A program made the position numbers and the translations under genes. 64,000 bases of DNA from Asterias amurensis. Taxonomy: Eukaryota > Echinodermata > Asteroidea > Forcipulatida > Asteriidae. The notes below the pieces were generated by a model. It saw only the letters and a list, made by a program, of their open reading frames with translations. It did no database searches and was not told the DNA's origin. Below, piece by piece: positions 42,501 to 53,490 of this stretch. Within the stretch, counting starts at the first letter, position 1. Each line of letters begins with the position of its first letter. The stretch is from the NCBI RefSeq assembly GCF_032118995.1, contig NC_092669.1, positions 2,789,501 through 2,853,500 on the forward strand, written 5' to 3'.

Positions 42501-45500
42501 TAAGCAATATTTTTTGTGCTTAGAAGGTTTTTGCGCTGAAAGGCTTACAGGCCCAATTTCATTGCTCTGCTCACAGTAAGCAAAGAATAAGCACTTGCGG
42601 AAGCAGTGAATTCTGCATCACGTGTATTTCAAGAGTTAGAAGGGAGTTTACTAAATATGGTTTGGGGGAGAAAGGTGGGAGAGAAAAGGTGGGAATTAAT
42701 AACAATGAAAATTCTACATACCTTGCAGTTTGGCCGACAATCTGTAGAGTAACAGACAAAATAATTTCATTAGTTGACATACGAATGAGGAACAGTTGGT
42801 TAAAGTTTTTCCAACAGGTCAAGAAAAAAAAGAAAATGAAAAAAAAAGTTTATAAGTGTGTTGTTGAGTAAATGGATGATTTCCATTGCAACAACTCTAT
42901 GTGATTTTTTGACACCATATCGGGATTGTGTCACAAAACAAGTACCATCATTTACAAAAGCTTCTGGGTCACTTTTAATAAAAAAATAAATACAAAAAAT
43001 TCAATGAAATGATCCCTTTTCTTTGAGGAGGGGAGAAACAAAATAGAATTGGAAAGTATTAAAAGCAAGAAACAAATCTAATTATTTTATTACCGTGATT
43101 TATAAAAGCTGCTGGGCCGAGCCAGAGTTGAGCGCAGTTCTTCCTCGTTGAGAACATGACGCTAAAATCGTTGACACCAGTCTTGAGGGAGTTCTCCTCG
43201 CACTCAGTCAACTCCGCGATGCAGCCAACTAGATTTGGTATCGTGTCGTTCTTACTCCTGTTAACCAAAAGTTGAATGGGAAAATGTATGTTATCTTTTA
43301 ACATTTTTTGTGCAGATCCTTTACCAAAATATCAGCCAGATTTTGTTACATCCACGTAACAATGGTGCAAAAAGAGACAAATTTTTGCAAGAGTGAGTGA
43401 ATGAGAGCTTACTTGTTCACCGATACAATGAGGCCTTACAAACAATACTTTTGTTTCCTGTAGCCAGATCAACCATTCAAACCTGCCGACAGAATTTGTA
43501 TCAAATTTCTACGATTTGAAAAGATGAAAAATTGTTTTTCCTGACCAATTACATGTGTCACTTCTATACTATCAAAATATAAGTCAAACTAATTTTGGTT
43601 TTTCCCTTACACCCATGTGTGTTAGCACTGAAATAACTGAAATATTTTGTGCATACTTTTTGAATAATAATGCACTAAAGCATCATGTGAAATATCCTTT
43701 GATCGCATGAAATCAATTGAACTAAAAACTGAATTACCATACAAGCTACATGTAGGCTAAAATTTACACTAAATTGTCACTTACCAGTTTTGCGTGGCTA
43801 CGATCTTTCCCCCGGCGCCCTCAAGTGAGTAACGGAAGCACGACTTTACCTCAAAACCCGACGTCTTGTCAAACATTGCCAGGTAACGGAAAACCTAAAA
43901 ATTAAGCCAAAAGCAATCAAATTTACACAGCTGACTACCACGTACCAGTAAAATGTTTTGGACTGAGTGAAAGTTCACACCAATTAAACACAAAATGTTG
44001 CTATTTCAAATTCGGAAATATAAAACTGTCTCTGGAATGCAGTTACAGAGCAAACTCCTCATAAAGATTTTAAGACCAACTAATTGGTGATTAGGTGAGT
44101 GTCAACTATAAAATGAGTGAAATATTTATTAATCAACAGCTGTAGGAGCCAAAAATAGACTCTGGAGACAATAATGGATCTTAAAATAGCACAGATAAAC
44201 TACTCAGTAGTGAAGCAAGGGGAGGAAGCCTTCCATTTAGAAGGGCAATTGACATCATCAAGGGAATTCCCCTGTTCATGTTCAATGGTGTGCATTGTAT
44301 ATGCAACAGCATCTGTTTATAAACAGATCCCTATACATTACATATGTACAGATGTACACATTGCACAACACATAAAACGTATCCTGAATATTATTACCAT
44401 TGTTGCTAACAAACCCAAACATGCCAAATGGTTTCAGCCCCCACAACTCATGCAACTCTGGCCTAAAAAAAAAAACTGCAACATCCTGAATATTATTACC
44501 ATTGTTGCTAACAAACCCAAACATGCCAAATGGTTTCAGCCCCCACAACTCATGCAACTCTGGCCTAAAAAAAAAAATGCAACATCCTGAATATTATTAC
44601 CATTGTTGCTAACAAACCCAAACATGCCAAATGGTTTCAGCCCCCACAACTCATGCAACTCTGGCCTAAAAAAAAAAAACTGCAACATTGTTTTTATATT
44701 TTGTGGAGACACTGATCATTTCGTGTGTATGTAAAAACACCCACAACTGTATCCTGAATATTATTACCATTGTTGCTAACAAACCCAAACATGCCAAATG
44801 GTTTCAGCCCCCACAACTCATGCAACTCTGGCCTAAAAAAAAAAAAACTGCAACATTGTTTTTATATTTTGTGGAGACACTGATCATTTCGTGTGTATGT
44901 AAAAACACCCACAACAGTCTGGATACCATACCTGAGTGCCAGTATTCGTACTATCTTGCAATCAGGGAGATTTTGGTCAACTTATCAGGGAGGTTTATAG
45001 AATTACATTCAATATAATAGGGAAAGTTTTCCAACAATCAGGGAGATTTTCAACTTTGTTTATCAGAACATGGAAATATTCTTATGTTTTCAGGGAATGT
45101 TTTGCAGGATCAGAGAGAGCTGGCAGCTCTGGGATATTAAAAAAAGGAAAATATGAAGCGTCTCTCGTAGAAGAGTGATCTTTAAAGTGATTCAACTCTG
45201 ATAATATCAGTGACTGATTTCCTTGTATAGCAGAGCAAAATGATTTGCAAAATGTCTCAGTTGCTACTCAAAAATCACCATTTGCTACTCAATATTACCA
45301 TTCAGTGTGCACAAAATTTGTCAAATATTTTTCTATGCAAAAGTGCTGGATGAAATTTTTCCCTGAATATCACAAATAATTAGGTAAACATGGTAAAGAC
45401 ACTAGATCTACAATGTAGCTTGGTGGTGCAGATTAGAATCAAAACCATGCGGTTTTGGACTAGACGAAATGAGCTGCAAAAAAGTGAGGAATTCCCCTTT

Positions 45501-47025
45501 TCCCAACTTCTAAAAACCAAACATCAACAAAACCAAACCCCCTCAAGCGAAACACCCTTTCTGCAAAATACTGGGTATATTGTATTTCCTGTCTACACAA
45601 TGTGTGGTGTTTCAGGTTTTTTTCCCCCATGGGTCGATTGCATTGCAACTATGAGTTGAAATAGAAACCAAAGGCACATGAAGTCACAAACCCTGGTCTT
45701 ATGAAACTCAACATTAAACAACCAGTGTTGTCTGATTGTACTGAAACTGAAAAAAGAAATCCTATAAGGCCAACGAAAACAGGATGTCATGTACAAACAA
45801 CTGTAAAAAAAACAACATGTTGTGTAAATAAGCTTGGGCGACTTGTGCAACTGCGACTAGTGTCGCAAGTTAACTTTTGTCTGTGTCTGGACTGCTGTGT
45901 AAACTTCCGCGGAGCAAGACTTTAAGAAACCTGGGGTGGATTTCACAAAGGGTTAAGACTAACCTTATCTTGAGTTAGGATGAGTTACTCGTTTAACTCG
46001 GGACTAGCCCTAAATTTGACCCAGAACCCTTATTTCTTTTCACTGAGCAATCTTTCTTTCATCAGGATTTTTTGCCCCAACCCAATTCAAATTATTTTTT
46101 CATGAAGCGTGATTTTGTTCTTCTTTTTCTGTTTTATAAATTGCGCAAATTCGTGGATCTGCGGAAGGGTTGTTTTGAGCTACAAGCCCTTTGCGCTATA
46201 AAAATGAATAAATTTTGAATTAAATTGAAAGAACTCACATGCTGTTTGAAAATCATCCTCTGATGTTTTGACTTGTTGAGGAAGAACACCCTCGCCCAGT
46301 CGCCTGAGATGAGACTCTTGTACGCCTTCTCGTAGTTCTGATTTTTTTTGAAGCGGAGGATGATATCTTTAAGGAAGTCTTTCCTTGCATCGGCAGGGCG
46401 GAACCTGAATGGAGAGATGGTAATAATTACTGTAATAATTGGAGTAGACTTAGAAACACAAAGCCGCTTGGCTCGGCCATGTAGTACGGCAGGGTGGTCT
46501 TGCAGTAGCAGTGCTTGACAGAACCCCACTTGGACACGGTCATTAGAAGACCCAATCTCTGCTAGAACAACGGACTATATTTCATATAGCTGCTAAGCAC
46601 AAAAATGTGCTTAGTACAAAAATGTGCTTAGCATGAAATTTCTGCCTCGATAAAAAAAGGATTACCAACCAAATTTCCACGTAGTTTTCAGGATAAGCAA
46701 ACAACAGCTGAATACCAGTAATAAGAAATATGCAACAATTTGAGATTTGGTTGGTAGTCCTGTTTTTGTCAAGAAAGAAATTTCATGCTAACTAAATTTA
46801 GCTCGATGAAATTTGGGCCCTGTGGAGTACACACCATCCAATGTGAAATAGTTTGATAAGTCGCATAGCCTGTTCTTACCTTGTGTTCATCTTGTGAGTA
46901 GTGAAGTTGAGGAAGGGGTCTAATACCAGGCTAGTTGCCAGATCATCACTCTCTCCCAATTCCTTCCAGTTCATGCCAGAGCTTGGTTTGAGCGGCCAGC
47001 CGGGCCCCATACCCTCAACACCCAT
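39504..47025 (-). CDS. KMT5B: Histone H4K20 methyltransferase KMT5B/C (SUV4-20H)
   Basis: Eight coding exons on the minus strand: 47025-46880, 46404-46239, 43894-43785, 43257-43094, 42741-42722, 42312-42176, 41785-41598 and 41116-39504. Phases match; 847 aa (human KMT5B 885). The enzyme di- and trimethylates H4K20 in heterochromatin and repair. N-terminal domain: [17 protein letters not shown], then [15 protein letters not shown]. The SET domain (aa ~105-245) has [32 protein letters not shown] (the NHxxxPN-type AdoMet motif) and [13 protein letters not shown]. Post-SET zinc cysteines [10 protein letters not shown] (aa 239-248). The 1.6-kb last exon encodes a basic, serine-rich tail with [12 protein letters not shown] and a C-terminal [14 protein letters not shown], which correspond to KRRITRYDAQLI and KRLRLIVGKDSIDI near the human C-terminus. 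Invertebrates usually have one gene for KMT5B and C, so the symbol stands for the pair. Confidence 0.94.
41230..41470 (+). repeat. SINE body fragment in the last KMT5 intron
   Basis: GCATGTAAAAGAACCCAATG, GCTGCATATTGCCCCACAGC, ACCTTGTAAAACATTACATG and GGTCTCATAATTCA match 2330-2565 (reverse) and 4855-4975. Confidence 0.55.
42401..42590. mobile_element. MITE-3 copy
   Basis: AACTGGGCCAAATTTCATAA at the left and CCCAATTTCATTGCTCTGCT at the right, with GTAAGCA-type interior. Structure is partly rearranged (both ends carry AATTTCAT in the same sense), suggesting two partial copies. Confidence 0.5.
44380..44920. repeat. Composite tandem array in KMT5 intron 2
   Basis: A ~103-bp unit (ATCCTGAATATTATTACCAT ... 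CATGCAACTCTGGCCTAAAA) occurs four times. The last two copies are each followed by a ~65-bp unit (TTTTATATTTTGTGGAGACA ... AAAAACACCCACAAC). Units are almost identical, so the expansion is recent. Confidence 0.9.
45938..46020. mobile_element. MITE-4 half copy
   Basis: GGTGGATTTCACAAAGGGTT then TTATCTTGAGTTAGGATGAG; the right arm is absent. Confidence 0.6.
46571..46820. mobile_element. MITE-3 copy in KMT5 intron 1 (coding numbering)
   Basis: TTTCATATAGCTGCTAAGCA on the left, AGCTCGATGAAATTTGGGCC on the right. Confidence 0.7.
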
Positions 47026-47076
47026 CCTGTGTTAAGGTAAGGTTACAAATAAAATTAACAACAAAGTTTACAGTCA

Positions 47077-47189
47077 ATGTATCTACTCCACGGCAGTAGA
47101 ATAAGCAAGACAGTTCCCTAAGAACAACTCTACCTGGCAAGTAGATACACACATGGTAACACACATGGTGTTACCGCAAACCAAATATC
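47077..47189 (+). mobile_element. Short PLE-type insertion with 15-bp direct repeats
   Basis: CAAAGTTTACAGTCA at 47062-47076 and 47190-47204 brackets 113 bp. The insert (GTAGAATAAGCAAGACAGTT, CTGGCAAGTAGATACACACA, TTACCGCAAACCAAATAT) matches the last ~110 bp of the element at 13184-13495. This defines the element's 3' end and shows 5' truncation with target-site duplication. It sits just upstream of the KMT5 start exon, in the 5' UTR intron. Confidence 0.75.
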
Positions 47190-47204
47190 CAAAGTTTACA
47201 GTCA

Positions 47205-48259
47205 CTACAGAATCTACATTAAAAGTATGCAGTTTTTGTAAAATGCTTCATAACAATAAAATGGGTGTTTGTAGACCTACACGTTTGTCCGAATTATTTG
47301 TTTACATAGCACAAGTTGCAAGGGTTTATAATTTTTTTTTTTTTTAACCTTTGCGCATCGGCCGGAATTTGCACGGATCATCACATAAGTCACACGTACA
47401 TGTACATGTATATCAGCCCGACACTAGGTTGTGCATTGACATGTATGGAGAGAACCCTGCGCACAACACTGTATATTACTATTAGGCTACTATAGCTTTG
47501 TCTTAAAAATTTTTTATTTAAAAGATCAATTTGTGAGCATTTGGCCGAAGTGAGCCTAAAAAACTTTGATACATTTTCAAGTTTGTTTTACACTTTTCAT
47601 TTTATTATTTATTTTTTTATTTTTAGAATTCATTCATTTTTATTTTTATTTTTTTATTTTTAGAATTCATTGTCATGATTGATTTGATTGTTGTAGATAC
47701 AAATGCCAAACAATTTAGGCCTATTCTGTATTATTCATTGATTTTGTACCGGAAACCAAATTCATTTGAATTTATAATTCATATTAGGAATAATATTTAT
47801 CTCAAACATTTCGAATAAAAATACAAACAATACATACATGACGTCATGTGAGTTAGTTAGGGGAATGAATTTACGTCATCATCACCCTGCTGCGCGCACC
47901 ACCCGATTGTCAATTTACAATTTCCTTATTAAAATTAAAAACCAAAACGTCTACATTTCCCTCCACAACAAATCCGAAATTCTAAACTTTCGAATAAAGT
48001 CTACGACAAATTTAACATACGATCGAAATTTTGAATCCCTCCTTCAAAAAACATAGTTTTAATTTTACAAATCAGAATTCAAATTTTGGGGCGGTTAGTA
48101 ATTTATGCAAACGAAATTCCCTTTACGTAGTTAGAGATGCCGTTCAATGAAAATTGATCGATTTCCGAAAGTCATCGTCATATAAACAGACAAAACCTCA
48201 CAATTACGCCAAAATTCATTGAACTTAGAACATTTTTTTCAAAGAAGAAATATTCTTAC
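47205..48259. other. KMT5 5' UTR intron
   Basis: AT-rich. 47398-47412 has alternating ACATGTACATGTA. A short duplication ATTTTTTTATTTTTAGAATT occurs twice at 47608-47668. No exon recognised. Confidence 0.4.
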
Positions 48260-48400
48260 CTTGAAGAAGGAGGGTCTTTACAACTTCAGTCCCCACAAAT
48301 TCCAAGCAAATTCGTAGCTTTAGCGGAAATTCTGTGCGGTGTTTCATTCACTCATTTGAAAAAATACGGAGGGCATAAAATGGCGGAGCGCCGAACCACT
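48260..48400 (-). other. KMT5 non-coding first exon (inferred)
   Basis: On the minus strand CCTCCTTCTTCAAG ends at a strong donor (48259 downward, GTAAGAATA), and KMT5 exon 47026 begins after CTTAACACAG. The right limit is unknown. A 10-codon upstream ORF (ATG at about 48376, MPSVFFQMSE) would precede the main start. Confidence 0.5.
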
Positions 48401-48425
48401 CAACATTATTCCTACGCCTTTACGC
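48377..48425 (+). promoter_or_regulatory. Divergent promoter candidate with YY1-like box and possible first exon
   Basis: AAAATGGCGGAG (48377-48388) fits the YY1 site often found at transcription starts with an ATG inside. An open frame from ATG 48380 (MAERRTTQHYSYAFT) runs to a donor GTAAG at 48426. It could join in phase to a second exon-like segment at 49257-49355. No family recognised. Confidence 0.3.
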
Positions 48426-49256
48426 GTAAGTAGTTCCTCTTAGTTCTTAAAAACTTGCATATTCATCGAAATTTTGAACATAGTCAAACAACAAAGCAGT
48501 GAAAAATAAACAAAATATGTTCATAGGTAAAATTATGCTGAAATAATTTGTTTTACCGGAGTTTTATTGATGAACCCAATTGCGCATTAGTCACTACTAC
48601 GCTTGGGTTAACAGGCCCATTTACGTCAGGGGTGTAAAGGTTCGGTTTACACAAAGCATGGAGGTTGTTGTGGTACGGTAACAATACAAAATTTTGTTTT
48701 TAACCCCGCCCATCTCATCTTTATTGAGTTATCTATTTCACTTACAGTGATTTTAAATATAACGGTATTTTCGTTCGTGAGTTAAGCATTTAAAACTATG
48801 CCTGTAAGCAGAGTCTGCATTTTCGTTCGAACAATAGTTTTATGTTCCCCAAGTTTTTGTAGAGGAAAATAAAAATTAAGTGTTGAAAAAGAAAGTTAAT
48901 TAAAAAGGTGAAAACTATCTTTTTTTTTATATAAGTTAGGCCGGCAGCGACGCGACTTGAGCAAACTCCTCAATTCAAATTCATCAAAAGAATCAACTAC
49001 TTCCTCCGAAAGGAGAAAACCCTTTAGTGAAGTTGACGCAAGAAAATAATTCAACTTTAGTCGCGTTTTAGGCGCATGCCCTCTATATACCGAACAGTGA
49101 TGGCAACTTTCAATGCATGTTGTTTCAATCTACCGCGATAATTCGGTATATTATTATTCGATAATTGATACGCTTTCATTGTGTCAATCTCATCTTTAAA
49201 AATTGTAGTTTTTTTTTTGTTTTTTGTTTTTTTTTAAATAGGTTTTTTGTTTTTAG

Positions 49257-49355
49257 TGCGGCGCTACGTTCTGCAACAGCTCGGTGTTCCCTTAAGCAGA
49301 CCTGGAGCAGCGTGCGGAGAGCGTCACTGCCGTCCGGAGATAGAGAGGGCGCCAG
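49257..49355 (+). other. Possible exon of an unrecognised plus-strand transcript
   Basis: Preceded by a long T-rich tract and TTTTTAG, followed by GTAAAG. The 99 bp are GC/CpG-rich against an AT-rich background and open in more than one frame. Joined after 48425 it reads LRRYVLQQLGVPLSRPG and onward. No homology recognised, so coding status is unproven. Confidence 0.3.
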
Positions 49356-49660
49356 GTAAAGCAATCAAACCGTAGATGTAATGAGAGTTGAGCACCCCGC
49401 CTTTTTTTTTAGGGTGGGGCGTCAGGGGATCAGTGCCTGGTCTATACGCCTGTGAGTCTTTGAAGACTTTTGTATCGATTCTCAAGGAGAGAGAACACTT
49501 CGTCCAGTTGTATACTGCATGCCACTAAAATACTTCTAAGAAAAAGTGTTCGTACGGCTGCGCTGCCACGGCTAAAAAAAAAAACGACACCCGACAGCAG
49601 CTGGAGCTGTTGCGAAAACGCATCGGCGCATTTTCACGAATCATCAACGGTTTCGAGCAC

Positions 49661-49774
49661 AACAATTATTTGCTAAGCACATAAAACGTCCGAAGTCCAT
49701 AGAATTACATGTGACTAGTGCCCCACCCATTTTTGCCTAGAGAAATCTGCTAAGCAAATAATGAAATTGGGCCC
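49661..49774. mobile_element. MITE-3 fragment
   Basis: ATTATTTGCTAAGCACATAA at the left and AATAATGAAATTGGGCCC at the right. Confidence 0.55.
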
Positions 49775-49930
49775 ATAATTATGTCTCAGTGGCAGACTTG
49801 AATAAAACATGCATACTTTTCGCCAACAATCCCTTTAAATACTGGCGAGGTGGACGTTAATTTATCAACATCATTAAACCGACAGTGAAATAATATTGAA
49901 CATTTTACTTTTTCTCTCACACTGTGGGAC

Positions 49931-50090
49931 ATAGTCTTGGTTCGAGACCCTTATGTTTCTCGCGAGTACCAGGCTATCAACTTGAGAACCGCAGGACAGC
50001 GGTGAGAGCGCGCCCTCTTGTGATAGCACCACGGAGAGATATAAATGACGGGAGAGTCTTGAACCAAGCCTACGTACGTGTGAGCTGGAG
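49931..50090. mobile_element. Small inverted-repeat element
   Basis: AGTCTTGGTTCGAGACCC on the left is nearly the inverse of GAGTCTTGAACCAAGCC on the right (about 14 of 17 positions). Interior CGCGCCCTCTTGTG; no other copy in the window. Confidence 0.45.
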
Positions 50091-50661
50091 ACCGTGAGGT
50101 AGGCGGTCACATCGTCTACAAAATAAATAAAAAATACTCGATCCCATGATAGACATTTTGGAACAGCTGTTAAAAAACGATTGCATTCGTGTCGTCGGTA
50201 TTGGACTTTGACGCTGCTTTAAAAAAAAACACGTCGATGGATGGATGGAGGAAAAACATACTTTCAGTTTTAGGTCACTGAGAGAAATAATAAATTACGG
50301 CACAGACGTATCTGATGTGGGAATTACTAAGAGTGTACAATATTGTACTATAAAGAGACAGTTACGCAACTAGTTAAATGCAGTGATTTCAGATTCGTGT
50401 ACGAAACACATGCAACCCGGATATTTTACGGGATTTTTTTCAAGCGCTCGTGTTGTGTTGATGTGTTTAATTCACATATTGATCATTTTCAATTGAAAGG
50501 CCACATGACCAGTCGCCTCGGTGTAGTGGCTCGTCCACATCATCGGTTGATATTTTTGTTCCACGTTGACACAAATAATTTCTGTATACCCGACTTGAAA
50601 TGAGAAACAGGCGAGTGTTTTTGGACTGAAAGCGCTCGTGTTCCGGGAAAGGTGGCGAAAA

Positions 50662-53459
50662 ATGGCATCGGATGCTACCGGGGAAAGTGTTCAAACCACG
50701 GCGTGTGACGCTACGGATAAGGTAGGGTTTGTCTTTCTTCTCTTTCGACGAGTTTTTTTCCCCAAAAAGGGGCGAGGAGTTCAACACTCTTTCTCAAATG
50801 TGTTCCATAAATTTAGTGATGGCAAAAGTTCATGATTTGTTTTATTGTTTTTGTTTATTGCTCTATTGTACGCCCTAATAACTATTATTTTCGTTTAGTT
50901 AACTTTGATATAATTATAATTCTGCTGGTAGGTTACGTAACTGTAATAATATACCCCCCATTGGGCCCGTAATAACCCCACCCACTGCAAAGATACCGGT
51001 CTACAGGGAAAACAACATTTTCAATAACCATTGTATGGATAGTTCCCTCTCAGGAATTTGTATGCCACAAATAATTATACATTAACTTTCCGTTTTTCAG
51101 TTACAGTTAATAAACAAAGTGGACACTATTGGTAAACGCTCAAAATAATTATTGACATAAAAACGTACTTGGTTTAGAAGCAATGGGGAGAGGTTGGTAG
51201 TATAAAACAGGCGAGAAACGGCTCCCTCTGAAGTAACGTAGTTTTCGATAAAGAAGTCTTTTTCCACGAATTTGATTTCGATACCTCAGCTTTAGAACTT
51301 GAGGGCTCGAAATCAAGCATCTGAATGCACACAACTTCGTGTGACAAGGGTGTTTTTTTCTTTCATTGTTATCTCGCAACTTCGACGACCAATTGAGCTC
51401 AAATTTTCCCCAGGTTTGTTATTTTATGCATAATGTTGAGATACACCGAGTGCGAAGACTGGTCTTTGCCAATTACCATGTAGTGTCCATTGTCTTTAAT
51501 GTGTTTTTTGCAATGATTTTCCCCATACGACAATAATCAACATGTCGTCACAGTTTTCACGAAGGGACAATATTGTAAAAAATCAATAAAAACTCACTTT
51601 GATTTTTTTTGGTGGTTTCGAATTAGTTTAACGGTATCTAACATTTCTCTAATTTATAGACCTAAAAGTCGTCTAGTTTCTTAGATATGCTAAGATGGTG
51701 AAGGACAAAAACCTCAAGATCCTTGATTTGCGTTTTCACGAACAGTTTCCTTTCTGTGCGTTAAAGACACGGCTGGCACAGCGCCAAAAAACAGTGCTCC
51801 GGTTTATACCTGTTACCTACATTGTTTAACGCGCGCGCGCCCCAAACGGGCACAAAATGGCCACAACTTGTTTTTTCGTTTTCACGAACAGCCACTTTGT
51901 GTATTGCTCTAACGCATGGAAATGTCCCCTTGCATAGCAAAAAAGTAGGAGATCCGGCTTTTGCGTTTTCACGAACAGCAACACGACGCGCTGCACACAG
52001 ACCACATTTTTTACAGTTTTCACGAAGAGGCACTTTTGTTAATTGAATAATTACTCATTAATTAAACCATTATAAACAAAATTGGAAACAGATTTGTATG
52101 ATTTAGGATCTCTACTTTCCTGATATGTAAAAAAATTTCAAAGATTTAACATCGAAAAGTCTACGAACCAGTGATTTCAAAATTAGCTTAACTTCAAACG
52201 CGATGTTCTCCAAACATACATTTTGGGCTGCAGGGGACAAATTGTCCCTTCGTGAAAACGGTGACGATGTGTTTTATATGGTGGACGACCCACCATTCAA
52301 CAATGCACTGCAAATTTTCGGCAAAATAAAAACATGTCTGGTCACTGCACTGGGGCATGGAATAGCAGCTCCCTCACAACATATAGAAAACAATAACAAA
52401 AATGAAAAGAAGAAAATCATGTCTTGCTGATTCATTTATTAAAAATAAATTGTAGGTAGTGTTTTTCAAATGTTTTTATGAATAGGTTTGACAACCCCTT
52501 GGTAAAAGCACAAAGCATCACGTGCCCACAGTGAAAATAGGCGAGGTGCCCCCGGCAAAAGCACTTTCGGAGAGTAACAGCGCGTCCCACGATAGCCACT
52601 TCTGTGGCTCCATTCTCGTCCCATATAATGCGTAAAATAATCCTCACTGCCTTTTCTTGGTCCCCTTTTCTGATTACCGGCTACCGTCGATTTTCGCTCT
52701 GACACACAAAAATGTATTGATAAGTCAGGGTACACGACGTACTTTCTTTCGATGAGTATGTGTTAGGCATATCGAGCCTTGGGGCGGGACGCATGTGAAT
52801 CTAAATTTAGGACCTCCAATTTTGATTGAATCAGTGCGTGGAAAACTTGTTATCGACACATTTTTGTTTTTCTCACGAGAAAATATATAGGTAACTTTGC
52901 AACCTGCTCACTAACCAAGATGACTTATTGGTAAAAAATGGTTAATGGCCTGACGTCTTGACCTAGTATTATTAATACTAAACCATGCAGAGTCTTTCCC
53001 GAACTAGGCTAAATCTTCCCAAATGGATTTAACCTCAGATGACTGTGTACATATTATTTTGAGAAATTACAACATCAAACACAGTAAACGAATTCAAGTC
53101 ATTTTACGAGGCCAAAGTCCGCACTTTCCGACAGCCTGCAAGTTTCTTTTTTATAGCCTACTCCTCAACGTTCGTTTTTTTTTAAGTTTCTTTTTTACAA
53201 TGTTTTATACTATCAACAGCTGTCCATTGCTCACTAACAAGTACGTTTTATGCCAACAATTAATTGGAGTAATTACTATTGTGTATACAGTGCGGAGTGC
53301 CTTCAGCTTTCAGAATATTGAGTTATTTTATCCTTACTAAATCCTGTACACATTTAAAAATTACATGCATTGTTGACACAGTTCAAGTGTAACTTAAATA
53401 ATACCATTTGGAGATTCGGAAACAGCAGGTTATAATCTAGGCGCATCCTACTTATGTAT

Positions 53460-53490
<31 letters not shown>

